DNA of 64,000 bases from JAISGQ01 sp045604155 (GTDB lineage Bacteria > Bacillota > Clostridia > Oscillospirales > Acutalibacteraceae): assembly GCA_045604155.1 (NCBI GenBank), contig JAZUNN010000034.1:10460-74459 (forward strand), given 5' to 3'. The first letter of the stretch is position 1. Every line of letters begins with the position of its first letter. Of the stretch, positions 1-7,727 are shown one piece after another. Under the pieces are notes generated by a model. The model was not told the origin of the DNA. It made no database searches and saw nothing but the letters and a program-made list of their open reading frames with translations. Both the position numbers and the translations under genes were made by a program.

Positions 1-1517
1 CACACAGGATTGTTCACTACGCCTACAAAGAGTGGCATCTGAGCATCGCTTGTTATGGCGAATATGAATGGGCGGTCAAGGATAAAGTCGATCTCATCGT
101 TTTCGGTATATCCCCCTAAGCCATCCACCATAAGGACAGTATATGCTGCAGCGGTACAGCCCTCTTCATCTATCATGACCCTTGCATCGTGCCGAGCCTT
201 TCCCAGCACATAGGATTCATCGTTATCCTCTGCGACCATGGGAGAGAAGTCAGACAGCTCCACATCAAAAATGTCGGTTACGCCGAGAGCTTTAAGTCCC
301 TTTGAAAGCTCAATCTGAGAAGAAACATCGAATTTCGGCAGAGAAAGATTTACAGTCAGATGCTTGCTGTTCCTTTCTTCTCTGTCTGCTGTTATGAAAT
401 CTGTCAGCACGTTATCGGAAAGCAGATCTGAGGGGGTATAGCCCTCGTCAGGAAGGATAAGCCACATATTTGAATTTTTTTCCAATCCCAGACACACAGC
501 CCCGAAATTGTCCCCCCAATAATATTCCATGTAATTTGTGCTGTTCATGAAATCGCAGAGGATCTCGCCGCCGTCAGAACGGTAAAACGTTCCTTCTTTT
601 GTATCTCCTTTATTGAACCTTTCATGCCACGGTGCTTTGAAATAAACAGTCGAGGCAAGCGCCAGCACGGTTTCCGGGTCAAACTCTATATTCGCCGCCT
701 GATCTTTCAGCAGACCTCCTGTCTGTTCATTGAGCCAGCTCTGCAGTGCAAGATCGTAATTCGGGTCCCCCATAGTTCCGCTGTATGCAGAGGCATAATA
801 CTTTTCCGAAATGCTTTTCATTGTGTCCATATTGTATTCAAAGTCATCGGAAAGCCACAGGGAGCTTGCAAGTATACTCTTTGCCGCGCTGTCGTTGCGG
901 TAGCTTCCGTTCCACACTGCCGAGGCGTTTTCATAAAGAGACTCCATATCCTCTGCACCAAGCAGTGAAAGGATCTGTGCTCGGCTGCTGCCGTCAGTCA
1001 CCTCCGCAAGCATGGAGAGTGCCATGTATACATTCACAGGTGAGTATATTTTATTTTCAGTATCTGAGCCTGACAGAAACTCTCCCATGCTTTTTTCAAG
1101 GAAGCTGTCAAGGGTATGCTCATAGCCCCGAGCTTTCGCTGTCTGTGCTCTGTAGTCATTCCACCACTTCTCGTATGCCTCATAATATCTGTCGTAATCA
1201 CATTCTCCGTCTGTGAGGTAATCTTCCTCCTTCGGAAAGTCGCTCAGCACGGGATATACGCTTTCTGTTACCGCATATTCTGAATGAAGATTTGTCATGG
1301 GGCGTACTTCGTTATCCACAGGCTGTACAGGATTCGTATTGTCGCTTTTTGGGGGTATCAGTAAAACTCCCGAGATAATTACAATAACAAGAACTGCGGC
1401 AACGGCAGATATCCAGCGAGTTTTTCGCAAGGGTTTGGAAAATTTATGGTTTTCCGACTCTTCGATGATATCATTTCTGATATCCGTTATGCTGTCAAAC
1501 AGTTTTTCGCTCTTCAT
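1..1517 (-). CDS. Membrane-tethered serpin in the anti-sigma position (partial at its C-terminus)
   Basis: I translated this frame by hand; it runs off the window edge within a residue or two of its likely end. Residues 1-35 are a short cytoplasmic segment starting MKSEKLFDSITDIRNDIIEE, like the N-termini of many ruminococcal anti-sigma-like proteins. Residues 36-53 are one membrane helix, followed by a linker. From about residue 130 there is a complete serpin fold: a WLNEQTGGLLKD helix, LALASTVYFKAPW, and the C-terminal DRPFIFAITSD...PLFVGVVNNP strand. The reactive-loop hinge DEEGCTAAAYT (about residues 448-458) has the small residues expected of an inhibitory serpin, so loop insertion after cleavage is plausible. 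The start ATG overlaps the stop of the upstream ECF sigma gene (ATGA), so the two are translationally coupled. Serpin identity is well supported; the anti-sigma role is inferred from position, topology and N-terminal style. Confidence 0.88.
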   Translation of the reverse strand, partial: MKSEKLFDSITDIRNDIIEESENHKFSKPLRKTRWISAVAAVLVIVIISGVLLIPPKSDNTNPVQPVDNEVRPMTNLHSEYAVTESVYPVLSDFPKEEDYLTDGECDYDRYYEAYEKWWNDYRAQTAKARGYEHTLDSFLEKSMGEFLSGSDTENKIYSPVNVYMALSMLAEVTDGSSRAQILSLLGAEDMESLYENASAVWNGSYRNDSAAKSILASSLWLSDDFEYNMDTMKSISEKYYASAYSGTMGDPNYDLALQSWLNEQTGGLLKDQAANIEFDPETVLALASTVYFKAPWHERFNKGDTKEGTFYRSDGGEILCDFMNSTNYMEYYWGDNFGAVCLGLEKNSNMWLILPDEGYTPSDLLSDNVLTDFITADREERNSKHLTVNLSLPKFDVSSQIELSKGLKALGVTDIFDVELSDFSPMVAEDNDESYVLGKARHDARVMIDEEGCTAAAYTVLMVDGLGGYTENDEIDFILDRPFIFAITSDAQMPLFVGVVNNPV

Positions 1518-2071
1518 ATTGAGATGCCCTCCTTTTCAAGTTTAGCCCTGAGGCTTTTTCTCAGCCTTGACAGTTTCTGCGCAGTGTTGTTGGGAGTTCT
1601 GCCGCAGGCGGCGGCAAGAGTGTTTACGGTCTCGCAGAACCAGTATCTCCGCACAAACAGAACTCGGTCATCGCCATTGAGAGAATCAAGCCAGGATTCT
1701 ATTATGGAAGTAAGCTCGGCGGTATCTGCCTCCCTCTGAACTGTATCTGCCGAGGGTATGCAATCACTCAGCTCGTCAAACAGAAGATCTGCGCCGCCTC
1801 GGCGTTTTTTTGCGCCGCTCGCCCGACGGCGGCTGACGGACATATTTCTTGTTATCCTTCCAAGAAATATTCTCAGAGAATTGGGCACATGAGGCGGAAT
1901 ACTGTTCCACGCCGCCAGATATGTATCATTGACACACTCCTCCGCGTCCTCTTTTACTCCAAGAATATTAAAGGCAATATATCGGCAGAAGCCTCCGTAT
2001 TTGCTGTCCGTTTCCGTTATCGCAGCTTCACTGCGCTCAAAGTACAGGCTGATTATCTTTGAATCTTCCAT
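1514..2071 (-). CDS. ECF-type RNA polymerase sigma factor
   Basis: A 185-residue protein of the sigma-70 ECF class. Region 2 covers about residues 20-85 (FCRYIAFNILG, ECVNDTYLAAWNS, RITRNMSVSRRR). Region 4 covers about residues 125-180 (LNGDDRVLFVRRYW, TVNTLAAACGRTPNNTAQKLSRLRKSL, a helix-turn-helix that reads the -35 element). I chose the ATG at 2071 because GGAGG lies 7 nt upstream; a longer frame to 2110 has no such site. The stop overlaps the start of the serpin gene by four bases, so this is a two-gene operon of the sigma/anti-sigma type. Its targets cannot be read from the window. The family is certain; the signal it answers to is inferred from its partner. Confidence 0.92.
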   Translation of the reverse strand: MEDSKIISLYFERSEAAITETDSKYGGFCRYIAFNILGVKEDAEECVNDTYLAAWNSIPPHVPNSLRIFLGRITRNMSVSRRRASGAKKRRGGADLLFDELSDCIPSADTVQREADTAELTSIIESWLDSLNGDDRVLFVRRYWFCETVNTLAAACGRTPNNTAQKLSRLRKSLRAKLEKEGISI

Positions 2072-2152
2072 TTTTGTGCCTCCTTCCGTAAAGCCTAAAA
2101 GCGCTTTCACCTATAAAGACGCAAAACAATTTAAGGTATGACACTTCTTCTG

Positions 2153-2188
2153 TAAAAAAATGCCGCTCGAAAATGAGCGGCATTTTTT
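2153..2188. terminator. Bidirectional intrinsic terminator
   Basis: The 7-bp stem GCCGCTC/GAGCGGC with a short A-rich loop is flanked by A7 on the left and T6 on the right, so it can stop transcripts from either side. It ends the Rrf2 gene, which reads leftward, and separates it from the sigma/serpin operon. Confidence 0.85.
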
Positions 2189-2219
2189 ATGTTTTGATAC
2201 AGCGATGATTTCGCCCTCT

Positions 2220-2579
2220 CTATTTCGTCTCGAATGTGGTTTCTCCCAGCTTTTTTCTGACAAGCTCGGAAATCTCGTCAAACACGGGCTGGAATCGGCA
2301 GGCACAGCCGCCGCATTCCTCTGCGTGCTCGCAGGTGTAGCCGTCAGACAGGCATCTGGAAAGGTTATAAGGTCCTTCCACAGCCTCAATGACATCTTTC
2401 AGGGAGATTTCTGCGGCCTCTCTTGCCAGCTTGTAACCGCCCTGGGCTCCTTTTATGGAGTCCACAAGTCCGCCGTTGCGAAGCTTTCTGAGTATCTTAA
2501 GAGCAAAGGTCTGGGACACTCTCGACTTTGCAGCTATATCCTCTGCGGAAAGCTTGTCTGTTTTTGAAAGGCAGTCCAC
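2220..2579 (-). CDS. Rrf2 family transcriptional regulator (true start probably upstream of 2579)
   Basis: A winged-helix regulator of the Rrf2 family. The recognition region SAEDIAAKSRVSQTFALKIL and the wing GLVDSIKGAQGGYKLA are clear. Three cysteines in the C-terminal part (CEHAEECGGCAC) could hold an Fe-S cluster or sense redox state, as in IscR-like members. The first legal start in frame is the GTG at 2579, but conserved family sequence (ITLESDYAIRIVDCL, first helix) continues upstream in the same frame. There the expected ATG position reads ACG (2618-2616), preceded by AAAAGGG at 9 nt. Either a rare ACG start is used or the base is an error or mutation. The target genes are unknown; it stands alone between two terminator-bounded units. 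Confidence 0.82.
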   Translation of the reverse strand: MDCLSKTDKLSAEDIAAKSRVSQTFALKILRKLRNGGLVDSIKGAQGGYKLAREAAEISLKDVIEAVEGPYNLSRCLSDGYTCEHAEECGGCACRFQPVFDEISELVRKKLGETTFETK

Positions 2580-2667
2580 TATTCGTATTGCGTAGTCAGA
2601 TTCAAGTGTGATATGCGTAAGAACACGCCCTTTTAGCTTTTATTCGGTACTGAGCTCTTATTCAGAA

Positions 2668-3765
2668 TCAGGAGTATCCGCGGAGCTTGTTGCTGCGGTT
2701 GGGATGACGAAGCTTTCTGATAGCCTTTGCTTCAATCTGTCTGATTCGCTCTCTGGTAACCTTGAACTCACGTCCGACTTCTTCAAGGGTGCGGCATCTG
2801 CCATCCTCAAGACCGAAACGGAGCTTTATTACTCTGGTTTCACGGGGAGTGAGAGTTTCAAGGACTTCCTCCATCTGCTTCTTGAGCATGATGTTGGAAA
2901 CTGCATCATCGGGAGTGGTTGCATCGTCGTCTGCGATGAAATCGCCAAGGTGGCTGTCTTCCTCCTCACCGATAGGTGTTTCAAGAGATACAGGCTCCTG
3001 AGCAACTCTCAGAATCTCACGTACCTTTTCAACGGGCATATTCAGATATTCTGCAATATCCTCGGGAGTGGGTTCGTGGGCATTTTCATGGAGAAGCTGG
3101 CTCTTTGCACGCTTTACCTTATTGATAGTTTCAACCATGTGAACAGGGATACGGATGGTTCTTGCCTGATCTGCAATAGATCTGGTAATTGCCTGTCTGA
3201 TCCACCATGTTGCATAGGTAGAGAATTTGAAGCCCTTGGTATAATCGAACTTCTCAACTGCCTTGATAAGACCAAGGTTGCCTTCCTGAATAAGATCGAG
3301 GAACTGCATTCCTCTGCCGAGGTATCTCTTTGCGATTGAAACAACAAGTCGGAGGTTTGCCTCGGAAAGTCTGCGCTTTGCAGCTGCGTCTCCGTCCATG
3401 ATTCTGATTGCAAGCTCGATCTCTTCCTCTGCAGAAAGAAGAGGTACTCGTCCGATTTCCTTCAGGTATGCCTTGACGGGGTCGTCAATGAACACACCGT
3501 CAGAACCGTAGTCGCCTGTGTTCTCGGCATCTTCGCCTGTGGATATGTCAAAGTTTACGTTTTCAATGGTGATATCTTCTACAATATCTTCTATGATTTC
3601 GATGCCCTGCTGCTCAAGCTTATCATAGAAGCGCTCCATCTGTTCAGGTGCTACATCTACTTCTCCGAGGGCATCCATGATTTCCTGGTTGGTAAGACTT
3701 CCTTTACCTTTACCAAGCTCTATGAGTTCTTTTATGGCTGTTTTTGCATCATGCTGTGCTGCCAT
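2668..3765 (-). CDS. rpoD: RNA polymerase primary sigma factor (sigma A)
   Basis: 365 residues, the usual length for a Firmicutes sigma A. Region 1.1 is the N-terminal acidic part (EIMDALGEVDVAPEQMERFYDKL). Region 1.2 holds VKAYLKEIGRVPLLS. Region 2 holds NLRLVVSIAKRYLGRGM, the core-binding LDLIQEGNLGLIKAVEKFD and the -10-reading KFSTYATWWIRQAITR. Regions 3 and 4 end with the -35 helix EEVGREFKVTRERIRQIEAK. It is the last gene of the dgt-dnaG-rpoD operon, 27 nt after dnaG. An AAGGAAG site lies about 10 nt before the ATG. The product directs housekeeping transcription. Identity is secure. Confidence 0.98.
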   Translation of the reverse strand: MAAQHDAKTAIKELIELGKGKGSLTNQEIMDALGEVDVAPEQMERFYDKLEQQGIEIIEDIVEDITIENVNFDISTGEDAENTGDYGSDGVFIDDPVKAYLKEIGRVPLLSAEEEIELAIRIMDGDAAAKRRLSEANLRLVVSIAKRYLGRGMQFLDLIQEGNLGLIKAVEKFDYTKGFKFSTYATWWIRQAITRSIADQARTIRIPVHMVETINKVKRAKSQLLHENAHEPTPEDIAEYLNMPVEKVREILRVAQEPVSLETPIGEEEDSHLGDFIADDDATTPDDAVSNIMLKKQMEEVLETLTPRETRVIKLRFGLEDGRCRTLEEVGREFKVTRERIRQIEAKAIRKLRHPNRSNKLRGYS

Positions 3766-3792
3766 ATGTACATACTTCCTTTCCCTGCTGCA

Positions 3793-5562
3793 CTATTGCT
3801 TCTGTGTCTTCTGGCGTCTGAGAGCTTCAAGATAATCCTTCAGCTCCTGAGCCGATGCAGAAGACGCTTTTTCCGGTGTCATCTTTTCAGATTCCCTTAC
3901 CAGATCTTCCCCAAGACGTGAGAACTCCTCCTTTGTCATTCTCGTGTTCTGCGTTGTATTTACTATCCGCACAAGTGAGCTCATTTCAGTGTCCGTCAAT
4001 CCCTCGGTCATGCTCGAAAATGTCGGCGCATTGCCGTTTTCTATCTGTTTTACGATTGCCGAGTAGAGTGTTCTGTTAAAGCTCGTGACAAACTTTTCCT
4101 TCGGAAGTCTGTCCTTTACAAGCGGATAATAGTCCGGATTTTTGAAAAGGCAGGCGATTATTTCTTCTTCAAGCCTTGCCGCCTTTACGTTGTTTCGCCG
4201 CTCGGTATTTACCTCGTCGGCTCTTCCCGTTGCCTGAGCCGAGAGCTTTCTGAATTCTTCCCTGCTCTCATTTTCGCTCTTTTTACGGTTTTCCTTTTTT
4301 ATCTGCGAGAATATCGCAGTCTTTTCCACGCCAAGCTCGGAGGCTATGCGGGAAGTATATATATCACGTTCAATGGAGTCAAGTGTGGACAACAGCTTTG
4401 TAACTTCACGGAGGAAGTTTACTCTGCCTGCGTCTGTCCCCATGTCATGCTTTGAGCGGATACTGTCGATAAGATACTGTGTGCCGCTGGAGCTTTCGGC
4501 TATAAGCTTTCTGAATTTTTCTGCACCATACTTCTTTATGTATTCGTCAGGGTCCTTTGCTCCCCGTATTACAACAACACGGATATCAAGCCCTTCCGCC
4601 TGCATTTCCGGTATGGAGCGCTTTATGGAATTCTGTCCCGCTTCGTCGCCGTCCTGGGCAATTATAACCTTTTTTGCATATTTTGCAATAAGCTTCGCCT
4701 GTTTTCTTGTAACTGCCGTACCCTGAGATGCTACGGCATTGGTTATCCCCGCCTGATGCATTGCTATTGCATCCATGAAGCCTTCACAGAGGATTATTTC
4801 ATCCCCTTTTGAATTCTTGGCTATATTCATTCCGTAGAGGTTTTCGCCTTTTGTATACACAGGACTTTCAGCTGTATTTACATACTTTCCGCCCGTTGCA
4901 CCCGGCTTGTATACTCTGCCGCCGAAGGCTATGACATTCTTCTGAAGATCTATTACGGGGAACATTATTCTGTCACGGAAAAAGTCACAGGGCTTGCCGT
5001 AACGATTCTGAAAGGCAAGCTTTGCGGTGATTATCTCGTCGCCTCTGTAACCCTTGCTCATGAGATGCTTGCTCAATGAATCCCATGAATCGGGAGCATA
5101 GCCTACGCCGAAGCGTTTTATGCTCTCGTCCGTCATTCCTCTGTCGTGTAGGTATTTAAGAGCTTCTCTGCCGCCGGGAGTATAAAGCTGTTCGTAAAAA
5201 AACAGCGCTGCTGCTCTGTTCTGCTCGAACACCCTGCGGCGGATATTTATTCTGCCGCTGTCCATCCCCTCTTCGGGTACGGTCATACCTGCTTTATCGG
5301 CAAGAAATTTCACCGCTTCCATAAAGTCAAGATTTTCCACCTGCTCTATGAAGGAGATTACGTCGCCGCCCTTCTGACAGCCGAAGCAGTAATATGAATT
5401 GCTGTCGGTATATATATAAAATGACGGTGTTTTTTCGGAATGGAACGGACAAAGCCCCTGAAGCATTCTGCCCGAACGTTTTAAGGTTATATATCGGCTC
5501 GCTATCTCGCCAAGGTCGCTTCGCTCGGATAGCTCCCGTTTGAAATCGTCAGAAATTGCCAA
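3793..5562 (-). CDS. dnaG: DNA primase
   Basis: 589 residues. An N-terminal CHC2 zinc-binding domain has C38, H41, C59 and C62 (CPFH...YYCFGC). The central TOPRIM catalytic domain carries the acidic motif ILCEGFMDAIAM and, further on, AQDGDEAGQ. The C-terminal part is the helicase-binding region (ARLEEEIIACLFKNPDYYP). It makes the RNA primers for chromosome replication and docks on the replicative helicase. The start is a TTG with GGAGG 9 nt upstream. It sits between dgt and rpoD in the classic macromolecular-synthesis operon arrangement of Clostridia. Confidence 0.97.
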   Translation of the reverse strand: MAISDDFKRELSERSDLGEIASRYITLKRSGRMLQGLCPFHSEKTPSFYIYTDSNSYYCFGCQKGGDVISFIEQVENLDFMEAVKFLADKAGMTVPEEGMDSGRINIRRRVFEQNRAAALFFYEQLYTPGGREALKYLHDRGMTDESIKRFGVGYAPDSWDSLSKHLMSKGYRGDEIITAKLAFQNRYGKPCDFFRDRIMFPVIDLQKNVIAFGGRVYKPGATGGKYVNTAESPVYTKGENLYGMNIAKNSKGDEIILCEGFMDAIAMHQAGITNAVASQGTAVTRKQAKLIAKYAKKVIIAQDGDEAGQNSIKRSIPEMQAEGLDIRVVVIRGAKDPDEYIKKYGAEKFRKLIAESSSGTQYLIDSIRSKHDMGTDAGRVNFLREVTKLLSTLDSIERDIYTSRIASELGVEKTAIFSQIKKENRKKSENESREEFRKLSAQATGRADEVNTERRNNVKAARLEEEIIACLFKNPDYYPLVKDRLPKEKFVTSFNRTLYSAIVKQIENGNAPTFSSMTEGLTDTEMSSLVRIVNTTQNTRMTKEEFSRLGEDLVRESEKMTPEKASSASAQELKDYLEALRRQKTQKQ

Positions 5563-5613
5563 GGTGCCTGCCTCCTTTCCTCAGCAATATGTTACCGCCT
5601 TTGTAAAGTCTTT

Positions 5614-6612
5614 TTATTTATCCCAGCCCTTAGGCACAAACAGGCGATTGAACTCGCTTATTGCATATCCGTCGGTCATGCCTGCTATGTAATCTATTAC
5701 CGCACGTTCAACTCCTGATTCTTCGATTATTGCATCGAATTCATCGGGAATGAACTGAGGGTTTTCCATGTAGGTGGTAAAGAGGGTCTTTACAAGCATT
5801 TCTGCTCTTCCCTCTTCTGCCTTGGCTACGGGATTTCTGTATACGGACTCGTACATGAAGTCGTGAAGCTGTATAAATGCTCCCCACACTTCATCGGACA
5901 TCCTGATTACTCCGTTTTTACTGTTTTCAACAGTCGAGTTTATCATTGTGTCAATTCTGACAGAATGTCTGCTGCCGAGTATTGCGCTTATTTCAGCAGG
6001 GATTTCCTCATCGTTCAGGATACCTGCACGGATGCTGTCGTCTATATCGTGATTAAGATATGCGATCTTATCTGCAAGGCGGACTATTCTGCCTTCCGGA
6101 GTGAAGGCTTCTCTGCCCTTTGTATGGCAGAGGATTCCGTCACGGACTTCCTTTGTAAGGTTAAGCCCTTTTCCTTCTCCTGCAAGGCGTTCCACAACTC
6201 TTACAGACTGCTCGTAATGGGTGAAACCACCCGAAGATATTTCGTTGAGGGCTCTTTCACCTGCGTGTCCGAAAGGAGTATGTCCCAGGTCATGTCCGAG
6301 GGCTATCGCCTCTACCAGATCTTCATTGAGAAGAAGTGCTCTTGCAATGGTTCTTCCTATCTGAGCCACCTCAAGGGTATGGGTAAGGCGTGTTCTGTAA
6401 TGATCTCCCGAGGGTGAAAGATAGACCTGAGTTTTGTGCTTGAGTCGCCTGAATGCCTTGCTGTGGATTATTCTGTCCCTGTCACGCTGGAATTCGGTGC
6501 GTATGGAACACTTTTCCTCATCCACATCTCTGCCGAAGCTCTGGTCTGCAAAGGTTGCATCCTCACATAATATAAGGTGCTCATTCTTTTCTGTTCTCTC
6601 ACGGATTGTCAT
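5614..6612 (-). CDS. dgt: Deoxyguanosinetriphosphate triphosphohydrolase-like HD-domain protein
   Basis: 332 residues of the HD superfamily. The metal ligands are visible as RLTHTLEVAQIGR (H of motif 1), ALGHDLGHTPFGHAGE (the HD pair) and, further on, LADKIAYLNHDIDD. Family members cleave dNTPs to deoxynucleoside and triphosphate. The length matches the shorter Gram-positive form. The ATG follows GGGGTGG. Because it precedes dnaG by 51 nt on the same strand, it is probably the first gene of the operon supplying primase and sigma A, an arrangement common in Clostridia. The exact substrate preference cannot be read from sequence. Confidence 0.94.
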   Translation of the reverse strand: MTIRERTEKNEHLILCEDATFADQSFGRDVDEEKCSIRTEFQRDRDRIIHSKAFRRLKHKTQVYLSPSGDHYRTRLTHTLEVAQIGRTIARALLLNEDLVEAIALGHDLGHTPFGHAGERALNEISSGGFTHYEQSVRVVERLAGEGKGLNLTKEVRDGILCHTKGREAFTPEGRIVRLADKIAYLNHDIDDSIRAGILNDEEIPAEISAILGSRHSVRIDTMINSTVENSKNGVIRMSDEVWGAFIQLHDFMYESVYRNPVAKAEEGRAEMLVKTLFTTYMENPQFIPDEFDAIIEESGVERAVIDYIAGMTDGYAISEFNRLFVPKGWDK

Positions 6613-6724
6613 TATGCCACCCCTTTTCCTGAAGTCAACGGTATGTTATCTTACTGAAAAAGCTCATCTACTTAATATATACGCAGCAAAAGTCAAAAAC
6701 CCTTTATTTTTTTGAGAAAAATTT

Positions 6725-7345
6725 TTAAATTTTAAAAAACTCGCAATTTCCCTGCACTACCGACACCTTTCCGAAGGTTGCATCTGCCAGTTTTTTCTCA
6801 AACTGGGGCAGATTTTCGGGTGCTATGTGAAATGCGATGTCAACCTCGGCTCCGAATTGTGAATCGTCGATTATACCCTCGTTTTCAGGGATAAGTGACG
6901 AAATTCTGCCGTACTGGTCGTAGGAGCAAGTAAGGCTGCAATTTATGCACTCTCGCATTATCTGCGGCTCTGCCGCACTGAGAGCAAGGGATGCAGCATG
7001 GGAATATGCCCGTACTAGTCCGCCTGTCCCGAGAAGTATTCCGCCGAAATATCTTGTAACCACTATAACAGCATCCACTATTCCGCTTTTTGTCAGCACT
7101 GACAGCACAGGCTGTCCTGCTGTGCCTGAAGGCTCACCGTCATCGGAGTATCGGCTCTGGTTATTGGCTCTGAGATTGTAGGCATAGACATTATGCCGTG
7201 CGTCCCAGTGCTTTGAACGTATGGAATTTATAAACTCCACCGCCTCTTCTTCTGTTGTGACGTGCTTTATATAGCCGATAAAGCGGCTACGCTTTTCGAC
7301 GAATTCATCCTCGGCATCGTGCTTTATGGTTACGTACTCCGACAT
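6725..7345 (-). CDS. YigZ/IMPACT family protein
   Basis: 206 residues. The N-terminal UPF0029/IMPACT domain has the family hallmarks EKRSRFIGYIKHV, HWDARHNVYAY, RYSDDGEPSGTAGQP and VTRYFGGILLGTGGLVRAYSHA. The C-terminal part is the ferredoxin-like DUF1949 domain (YDQYGRISSLIPE). Homologues are conserved across bacteria but their biochemical job is not settled; a link to translation control is proposed for the eukaryotic IMPACT branch. It lies directly downstream of the L31 gene but behind a hairpin, so it may be transcribed separately. Family membership is secure, function is not. Confidence 0.92.
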   Translation of the reverse strand: MSEYVTIKHDAEDEFVEKRSRFIGYIKHVTTEEEAVEFINSIRSKHWDARHNVYAYNLRANNQSRYSDDGEPSGTAGQPVLSVLTKSGIVDAVIVVTRYFGGILLGTGGLVRAYSHAASLALSAAEPQIMRECINCSLTCSYDQYGRISSLIPENEGIIDDSQFGAEVDIAFHIAPENLPQFEKKLADATFGKVSVVQGNCEFFKI

Positions 7346-7374
7346 TATTTTCTACCTCCGGAAACGACAAATAA

Positions 7375-7395
7375 GGCGGTGCATTGCACACCGCC
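7375..7395 (-). terminator. Terminator-like hairpin after rpmE
   Basis: GGCGGTG/CACCGCC stem with a 7-nt loop lies just after the L31 stop on the minus strand, followed by a weak T-rich run (TTATTTGT). It probably attenuates or ends the rpmE transcript before the YigZ gene. Confidence 0.6.
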
Positions 7396-7414
7396 TTTGC
7401 CGGTCTTCAAAATA

Positions 7415-7615
7415 TTAGTCGAGATTGAAGCGCTTCTTGAATCTGTCTACACGACCGCCGGTATCAACCAGCTTCTGCTTTCCGGTAAAATACGGATGGC
7501 ACTTGGAGCAGATTTCAACGCGGATGTTCTTCTTTGTAGAGCAGGTGTTGATGACATTACCGCATGCGCAGGTAATGGTGGTCTCCTCGTATTTGGGATG
7601 CAGTCCTTCCTTCAT
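7415..7615 (-). CDS. rpmE: 50S ribosomal protein L31 (zinc-binding type)
   Basis: 66 residues. The zinc ligands are C16, C18, C36 and C39 (TCACG...ICSKCHP), so this is the zinc-containing C+ form rather than the zinc-free paralogue. The tail FTGKQKLVDTGGRVDRFKKRF is the standard L31 ending. I chose the ATG at 7615 because GAGGTG lies 6 nt upstream; the longer frame to 7666 has no ribosome site. Its product sits on the 50S subunit at the central protuberance. No zinc-free L31 copy is seen here, but the window also encodes a metal-uptake operon (52.8-55.7 kb). Confidence 0.96.
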   Translation of the reverse strand: MKEGLHPKYEETTITCACGNVINTCSTKKNIRVEICSKCHPYFTGKQKLVDTGGRVDRFKKRFNLD

Positions 7616-7727
7616 TCCAGTCACCTCTTTCGTTGATGTATCAAACGCTAAATGAGTATAATACATATTCTTGAAAATTGCAAGTGTTTTTTGAATTTTA
7701 TATTTATTCTCTTAAATTTAGTTGTTT

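Noticed and set aside
2608..3339. 243-residue ORF antisense to rpoD
   Set aside because: It mirrors the conserved rpoD frame, lacks a ribosome site and has no recognisable protein pattern.
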